Shown here one piece after another: positions 59,456 to 64,000 of a stretch of DNA of 64,000 nt; the stretch's first letter is position 1; the number at the start of each line of letters is the position of its first letter. The notes beneath the pieces were generated by a model. That model saw only the letters and a program-made list of their open reading frames with translations, was not told the DNA's origin and ran no database searches. The DNA is taken from NCBI RefSeq assembly GCF_900104725.1, contig NZ_LT629758.1, forward strand, positions 2,790,001 to 2,854,000, written 5' to 3'. The position numbers were made by a program, and so were the translations under genes. The DNA is from Actinoplanes derwentensis (GTDB lineage: Bacteria > Actinomycetota > Actinomycetes > Mycobacteriales > Micromonosporaceae).

Positions 59456-60784
59456 TCACCACCCGACTCGGTCGATGAGGTGCGGGTCGAGCCCGGCGGC
59501 TTCCAGCCGGTCCAGGGTCTCGGTGCGCAGCGGCGTGTTCGGCACGGCGCGTCGTTCGTGGCCGGGCCGCCACACTTCGTTGGAGATCACGTCGCCGCCG
59601 TCGAAACCGACGACCTCCCGGACGCTGGACACCACGCGGGTCTTCGTCGGGGTCCAGTCCAGGTGCACGACCAGATCGAGAGCTTCGGCGATCAGCATGG
59701 CGCTCGCGTCGAAGTCCAGCTTCTCGGGCGATTGCTTGGCGTACAGCTTCATCCGGGTGAACACCTGTACGCTGGAGGACGCGTGGATCGTGGCGAAGCT
59801 GCCGTCGTTGCCCTGGCTCATGGCTTTGAGCAGGTCGATCACTTCGTCGCCGCGGGTCTCACCGACGATCACCCGATCTGGGTCCAGGCGCAGGGCGGTG
59901 TGCACCAGTGCCGTCATCGGGACCGCGCCGACGCCTTCGAGGTTCGGTCGCCGCGCCTGGAACATCACCACGTTCGGATGTGCGACCGGATCCTTGAGTT
60001 CGAGTTCGTACTGGTCCTCGATGGTGACTAGCCGCTCGTGCGCGGGGATGGCGCGGGCGGCGGCCCTGGCGAACGTGGTCTTGCCGGTGTTGGTGCCGCC
60101 CGCGAAGACCATGTTGAGTTTGGCGCGCATCGCGGCCTGGATCACCCGGCACAGCGGCTCGTCCAACATGCCTCTGGCCATGAGGTCGTCGAGGTCGGCG
60201 TTGAACATTGTGGGGCGGCGGATCGCCAGCGCGGGTCGGCTTGACACCGACATCGTCGCGCACAACCGTTCCCCGTCGCGTAGCCGCATGTCCAGTACCG
60301 GGTTGGCGCGGTCGAAGGTGCGTTCCTCGCCCTGGCCGGACAGGTCCGCCCCAAGCGCCGCCTCGGCGGCCAGCGCCCGGATCATTTCGATCATGGCTTC
60401 GTCGGATTCGGCGATCGGCGGCCCGACCTCTGACTTACCGCCGACGTAGCGGATGAAGACCTCGTCGGCGCCGTTGGCGTGGATGTTCTCGATCTCGGGG
60501 TTGCTCAGCAGGTGTTGCAGCCCGCCCGCGCCGACGATGTGGTCGATGACCGCGCGAGCCACCCGGGCTTCGGCCTCCGCCGACAGCGGGGCGCGCCCTT
60601 CGTCGAGCGCCTGCCGAGCCAGGGCGTCCAGAGCTTCGCCGGTGTAACGCTCGGCGAGCACGCGCCGTTCGGTGGCGGGCAGCAGGCCGCCTCCGGCATG
60701 CGCCCCCATCGCCTGGGTGACTTGCGCGCGAAGCTCCGCGACGAGATCTGATTCGGACAATGCTGTAGTCAGCGGCATGGTCAT
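59456..60784 (-). CDS. cpaF: TadA/CpaF pilus assembly ATPase
   Basis: 442 residues. N-terminal domain with LLPATERRVLAERYTGEALD; ENIHANGADEVFIRYVGGKS; Walker A VFAGGTNTGKTTFARAAARA, Asp box TIEDQYELELKDPVAHPNVV, Walker B DPDRVIVGETRGDEVIDLLK and His box GNDGSFATIHASSSVQVFTR. A complete secretion hexamer ATPase, powering Tad pilus extension and probably retraction. ATG at 60784 (MTMPL; the ATG two codons on is possible). Confidence 0.93.
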   Translation of the reverse strand: MTMPLTTALSESDLVAELRAQVTQAMGAHAGGGLLPATERRVLAERYTGEALDALARQALDEGRAPLSAEAEARVARAVIDHIVGAGGLQHLLSNPEIENIHANGADEVFIRYVGGKSEVGPPIAESDEAMIEMIRALAAEAALGADLSGQGEERTFDRANPVLDMRLRDGERLCATMSVSSRPALAIRRPTMFNADLDDLMARGMLDEPLCRVIQAAMRAKLNMVFAGGTNTGKTTFARAAARAIPAHERLVTIEDQYELELKDPVAHPNVVMFQARRPNLEGVGAVPMTALVHTALRLDPDRVIVGETRGDEVIDLLKAMSQGNDGSFATIHASSSVQVFTRMKLYAKQSPEKLDFDASAMLIAEALDLVVHLDWTPTKTRVVSSVREVVGFDGGDVISNEVWRPGHERRAVPNTPLRTETLDRLEAAGLDPHLIDRVGW

Positions 60785-60791
60785 GGGATCT

Positions 60792-61484
60792 TCACCTCAC
60801 CTGGAAGTCGCCCTGGCGGACGAGGGACGCGGCCAAGGCTCGCGCGGTCGCGGGCAGGCCGAGGCGGTTCCACGCCCGGCCGATCCGGCGTTTGCCCGCG
60901 ATGATCTCGGCGCTGTGCCGGTCCCACGGCATCTGCGCGATCAGCGGGATGCCGACGAGGTGAGCCAGGTCCTCATTGGAGTAGCCGACCCGGCCGATGG
61001 TGACCAGCCGCGCCCGGTCGCTGGGGATCTCGGCCAGCGACAGGCGCAGCAACGACAGAGCGTCGCCGCCGGCCACGACGAGGACCACATCCGCCAACTC
61101 CAGCAGCGGCGCCGCCGGGGAGCCGGGTTCCAGGCGGCCGAGGTCGAGCACGGTCGGGCGTTCCTTGGCCCAGCGGGCGGGCTCGGTGTCGGCCAGCAGC
61201 CCGATCGCTGCGCTGGCCTGTGGCCGCCCGGCGGCGGCGAGGACCGTGTCGATGCCGAACGGCAGGCGGGTGGTGTGCTCGCCGATGTCGGGGTGGCCGC
61301 TGCGGCAGGCGTTGGCCAGCGATGCCAGGCCGGGGTTGTCGGGAAGGCCGTGCCAGCCTCCGAGGTCACCGCCGGCCGGGTCCGCTTCGATCAGGAGCGC
61401 GGACTCGTCCGGCCACGCCGCGGCCAGTGCGGCGGCGAAAGTGGTGGCACCACCGGATTTGACTGAGGTGACGGCGACCAGCAT
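60792..61484 (-). CDS. CpaE/ParA-like protein of the Tad locus
   Basis: 230 residues. LVAVTSVKSGGATTFAAALA (deviant Walker A, KSGGATT), ALLIEADPAGGDLGGWHGLP, then RPTVLDLGRLEPGSPAAPLL and DVVLVVAGGDALSLLRLSL. A MinD/ParA fold used in Tad loci (CpaE/TadZ) to place the machine. The ATG at 61484 lies 1 bp after the SAF gene stop; upstream extension runs through that gene. Confidence 0.8.
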   Translation of the reverse strand: MLVAVTSVKSGGATTFAAALAAAWPDESALLIEADPAGGDLGGWHGLPDNPGLASLANACRSGHPDIGEHTTRLPFGIDTVLAAAGRPQASAAIGLLADTEPARWAKERPTVLDLGRLEPGSPAAPLLELADVVLVVAGGDALSLLRLSLAEIPSDRARLVTIGRVGYSNEDLAHLVGIPLIAQMPWDRHSAEIIAGKRRIGRAWNRLGLPATARALAASLVRQGDFQVR

Positions 61485-61485
61485 G

Positions 61486-62139
61486 TCAGCTCGCCACCAG
61501 GACCAGAGACATGTCTGTTCCCGCCCCGGCGAGCTTCGTCGCGTCGGCGCGGGCCAGCAGCAGCGACACGATCGTTGTGCCGGTGCCGTCAGTGCCCTCG
61601 GTGATGTCGACGACGGTCCCGGCGACCGGTTGCGGTGTCGAGGTCGCGGCGGAGGTTCCGGTGACGTCGCTCTTGGCGACGGTGACGACCAGCGCGTGGC
61701 TGCCGGGGGCCAGTCCTGCCGGGACAGCGCCAGGCTTGAACACCGCAGCGACAACGGCCTGACCAGTGGCAGGCCAGGACGCCGGGCCGAGCTGGGACTC
61801 CGCGAGCAGCGTGCCGGGCGCCAGCGGAACCGCCGGACTTCGGCCGATGACCTGGTCAACCTCGACAGCTTTGACCAGCGGCACGCTGGGGTCGGGCACG
61901 ATGCGAACAGCCTTCAAGTCGTCGGCGGTCAGTGGTTGTCCTGCGGCCACCGCGCGAGCAATCGCCAGCACCTGGATCCGGGCGTCGCCCTGAAGCTGGA
62001 CCACCGCGAAGATGCCCGCGCACAGCAAAATTGATAGCAGTCCGCCGATTAGCAACGACCAACGTCGCTTTGGTTGTACCGCCGGGTTAGGACTCGGCCT
62101 GGCCGGCGCTGCCCGCCGGGCTTCTGCGACCACGGTCAT
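61486..62139 (-). CDS. SAF-domain protein (CpaB/RcpC-like)
   Basis: 217 residues. One helix (SLLIGGLLSILLCAGIFAVV), then a SAF domain IAVARAVAAGQPLTADDLKA-like (read as IARAVAAGQPLTADDLKAVR), VIGRSPAVPLAPGTLLAESQ and a beta-rich tail. CpaB proteins sit across the envelope at the pilus channel. First gene of the minus-strand Tad operon. ATG at 62139. Confidence 0.82.
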   Translation of the reverse strand: MTVVAEARRAAPARPSPNPAVQPKRRWSLLIGGLLSILLCAGIFAVVQLQGDARIQVLAIARAVAAGQPLTADDLKAVRIVPDPSVPLVKAVEVDQVIGRSPAVPLAPGTLLAESQLGPASWPATGQAVVAAVFKPGAVPAGLAPGSHALVVTVAKSDVTGTSAATSTPQPVAGTVVDITEGTDGTGTTIVSLLLARADATKLAGAGTDMSLVLVAS

Positions 62140-62167
62140 GGATCATCACCCCCGTAGCAAAACGCGA

Positions 62168-62246
62168 ATCTCCGTCGTACCGGAGATCCAGAAGGCGTCG
62201 CCACGGACAAGTGCGTACGTAGATCGCCTACGTACACCGTGTACGT
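62168..62246. promoter_or_regulatory. Nested palindromes upstream of the Tad operon
   Basis: GTACGTAG (62215-62222) and CTACGTAC (62228-62235) form an 8+5+8 palindrome; overlapping it, ACGTACACCGTGTACGT (62230-62246) is a perfect 17-bp palindrome. A shorter ATCTCCG/CGGAGAT pair lies at 62169-62187. Located in the 272-bp divergent gap between the SAF gene and the winged-helix gene, so it is a likely operator for that regulator. Confidence 0.6.
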
Positions 62247-62411
62247 TCGCCACGACAGTGAGTCGCCGCGCTTCTCGCAGCGTACCCACAGATAAGGACA
62301 TGTCACGATTCGTCATCGCACGAACGGCTGATAGATGATCGTCCAATTAGGGCAGAGCCGTCAGACCTTTCGGCATCGAATCGGAAACCGTTTGCCGCTG
62401 GCGATCACCCG

Positions 62412-62786
62412 ATGGCACGGTATTTAGGTTCTCGTGCAACTTGCAGACTCGGGGGAGTCAAGATTGACATCGAGCAGCTAATCCGTATTTCCGACCTGTT
62501 TCGCTTTCGCTGGGATCCGCCAATCCTGGCCGTACTCGCCGAAGCGCCGTTCCGGTTCCGCGCCCTGCATGGGCGCCTGGAGACGCACGTCGGCGAACAC
62601 GTAGACGACAACGCGTTGACGCGAAGTTTGAATCGCTTGACGCGTGCGGGGCTGGTTCGGATCGACGCTATCCGATCAGGTCGGCGGCCGATCAAGACGT
62701 ACAGCCTGAGCGACAGAGGTCGCGAGCACCTGGCGATCTACGAGGCGCTCGTCGCTGTCTATACGCACCCGCCATCGGCAAAGTGA
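62412..62786 (+). CDS. Winged-helix transcriptional regulator (HxlR/PadR-like)
   Basis: 124 residues or fewer. LIRISDLFRFRWDPPILAVL, AEAPFRFRALHGRLETHV, DDNALTRSLNRLTRAGLVRI, RRPIKTYSLSDRGREHLAIY: a clear HxlR-like winged helix. Start uncertain: ATG 62412 has no SD, whereas GGGGGAG lies ahead of an ATT codon at residue 18, just before DIEQL. Divergent from the Tad operon; likely its regulator. Confidence 0.72.
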   Translation: MARYLGSRATCRLGGVKIDIEQLIRISDLFRFRWDPPILAVLAEAPFRFRALHGRLETHVGEHVDDNALTRSLNRLTRAGLVRIDAIRSGRRPIKTYSLSDRGREHLAIYEALVAVYTHPPSAK

Positions 62787-62931
62787 GGCGGCTTATGCCC
62801 CGTCCACGAGCGACCCTCGATGGAGCGTACGCAGACTACAGACAGCATGTACGTGCCCAACTGTCAGTAGCGCACCGGCGTGTCCTCCGGTAGGAAAGAT
62901 CGCTCGGGGCCTCTCGTGTTGGAGGACAGGC

Positions 62932-63525
62932 ATGAAACGCACAAACCCAGGACCGATTCTGGCGGCAGCGCTCGCGATGGCGGTGACGACACTGACCGCG
63001 TGCACGGACCGCGACCCGCCACCGGTCGAAATACCGACGGCCAGCTCGTCAGTGCCAGCACCAACCCCGTCAGCTCCATCACCGACGCCGTCCGCGACAC
63101 TGCTGACGGCCGCCGAGGCCAAACAGCAGGCACTCGTGGCCTACATGGGAATGCAGGCAGCCTTCGCCGCCGCTGGCCAGACCAGTAATCCGGACCACCC
63201 GGACCTTCGCAAGTACACCACCGGAGCAGCGCTGGACCTTTTCACGACGGCACTGGCCAAGAGGAAGCAGGAAGGCGTCATCTCGCGAGGCGAAACCGTC
63301 AACCACGCCAAGGTGACCGCGGTGAGCCCGGCCAAGGCCCCGACGAAGGCGGTGGTCGAGGACTGCATGGACACCAGCAAGACCGAGCTCTACAAGGCAA
63401 ATGGTGGTCCGGTCTCCCAAGACAAAGGCGGATTCCGGCTGGCGCTGGCAAATCTCGAACTCGCCAACGGCTCCTGGAAAGTCACCGATCTAGCGGTACG
63501 AGGGGTGGGGTCGTGCAAACCGTAA
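62932..63525 (+). CDS. Secreted lipoprotein
   Basis: 197 residues. Signal peptide with lipobox LTAC (MKRTNPGPILAAALAMAVTT then LTACTDRD), a Pro/Ser/Thr linker to ~60, then a domain QQALVAYMGMQAAFAAAGQT, RKYTTGAALDLFTTALAKRK, ending NGSWKVTDLAVRGVGSCKP. This C-terminal layout (NTF2-like in appearance) is common in actinomycete lipoproteins next to pilus loci. ATG at 62932; GGAGGACAGGC SD. Confidence 0.78.
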   Translation: MKRTNPGPILAAALAMAVTTLTACTDRDPPPVEIPTASSSVPAPTPSAPSPTPSATLLTAAEAKQQALVAYMGMQAAFAAAGQTSNPDHPDLRKYTTGAALDLFTTALAKRKQEGVISRGETVNHAKVTAVSPAKAPTKAVVEDCMDTSKTELYKANGGPVSQDKGGFRLALANLELANGSWKVTDLAVRGVGSCKP

Positions 63526-64000
63526 GGCGCCTGCTGCTACCGCTGATTGCGGTGCTCGCGTTGCTCACCGTAACGCCAGGTGTGAGCCGGGCGGATGGCT
63601 GGGGAGGGGTCGACTGCTCCACATCGCCCAATAACCCCGGCTGCACGGTCGAGGTCGGCTACACCGGCGGCGGCAGCGGCAATAGCGGAGATGGCGGTGG
63701 GAGCATCTCGTGCACCATCGGCGGTCAGCCCGTGGAGTGCTACAACGAATTCGGCTGGCTCGGCAGCGACGGCTGCTACTACGGCAAGGACGCAGGTGGA
63801 TACTTGCCGGCCAACCAGTGGATCAAGACCTGTATCAATCCCGAGACGGACGAGACGACCGACTGGGGCATCGTGATACTGGACCAGCCGCCCGCGGCGC
63901 TTGGCGTTCTCACCCAACGCGCCGTCGACAGCCTCGAGATCCCCACTCCCGCCATCGCGGCCAATCCCAAGTTCACCACCACCCAGGTCGTCTGGGTTCC
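63513..64000 (+). CDS. Secreted protein, 3' end beyond window
   Basis: Open from a GTG at 63513 (GGGGTGGGG SD, overlapping the lipoprotein stop by 13 bp) to the window end, 162 codons without a stop. Signal peptide QTVRRLLLPLIAVLALLTVT, cleavage near SRADG. Then cysteine-containing loops (VDCSTSPNNPGCTVEV), a Gly/Ser-rich stretch, and CYYGKDAGGYLPANQWIKTC. Probably the exported partner of the lipoprotein. No family named. Confidence 0.7.
   Translation, partial: MQTVRRLLLPLIAVLALLTVTPGVSRADGWGGVDCSTSPNNPGCTVEVGYTGGGSGNSGDGGGSISCTIGGQPVECYNEFGWLGSDGCYYGKDAGGYLPANQWIKTCINPETDETTDWGIVILDQPPAALGVLTQRAVDSLEIPTPAIAANPKFTTTQVVWV

Noticed and set aside
1..64000. tRNA-flanked attachment site for an ICE
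   Set aside because: No tRNA-like cloverleaf or long direct repeats found by eye; element ends may be outside the window.

Overview
The window is very high-GC actinobacterial DNA. Family-level signs include XRE-DUF5753/DUF397 pairs, GPP34, DUF4192, replication-relaxation proteins, LysM-BTAD regulators and dense 4-bp gene overlaps (ATGA/GTGA). These fit a filamentous or sporulating actinomycete; Micromonosporaceae-like is my best guess from overall flavour, not proof. Most of the window looks like a large conjugative element (ICE or plasmid). I saw no tRNA, rRNA or CRISPR array.

Layout. (1) 1-3.3 kb, minus strand: a tightly overlapped operon of APC permease, acetamidase/formamidase, GPP34 protein and the first codons of a SAM-dependent methyltransferase. 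(2) 3.4-7.9 kb: a zinc-ribbon protein, an XRE/DUF397 pair, an HTH-TPR-like regulator and an alpha/beta hydrolase. (3) 8.2-18.3 kb: minus-strand accessory genes (DUF4192 with a one-base frameshift, diguanylate cyclase, zinc-finger proteins, ECF-like sigma factor, a DNA methyltransferase with a degenerate partner, an NYN nuclease) around a gene-free region at 14.1-14.9 kb that carries three perfect 11-bp palindromes spaced exactly 32 bp apart. (4) 18.6-24.9 kb, plus strand: a type IV secretion/conjugation operon (pilin, TrbL/VirB6, PrgI/VirB3-like, VirB4, TraG/VirD4). (5) 25.1-33.7 kb: a replication-relaxation protein, a chain of small element genes mostly separated by strong hairpins followed by a Shine-Dalgarno (SD), and a VirB1-like cell-wall hydrolase.

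(6) 33.9-42.4 kb, minus strand: a five-gene NTP-dependent conflict cassette: trypsin-like protease with effector-associated domain, stand-alone effector-associated protein, MoxR AAA ATPase, vWA protein, and a 1395-residue CHAT/STAND-NTPase/TPR protein. The TPR part is encoded by six 120-bp units identical at the DNA level, and the CHAT cysteine is a serine. (7) 43.5-62.1 kb, minus strand: a Tad/Flp pilus locus (SAF/CpaB, CpaE, CpaF, TadB, TadC, Flp-like pilin, TadE-like proteins, TadG-like, LysM-BTAD regulator, prepilin peptidase, a DUF2637-like membrane protein). Two mobile elements interrupt it. An IS21-family element (55828-58559) splits tadC with a 6-bp target duplication; removing it restores a 302-codon gene. 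A Tn554-like recombinase trio with an EPSP-synthase cargo gene lies between tadG and the LysM-BTAD gene. The EPSP synthase has Ala where Escherichia coli AroA has Gly96, the position tied to glyphosate insensitivity. (8) 62.2-64 kb: a winged-helix regulator, a lipoprotein and a secreted protein that runs off the window.

How the parts fit: regions 3-5 and 7 give DNA transfer, surface pili and cell-wall opening. The CTGTCAG-type palindromes ahead of several transcription units suggest one element-borne regulator. The conflict cassette, the EPSP synthase transposon and the IS are later cargo.
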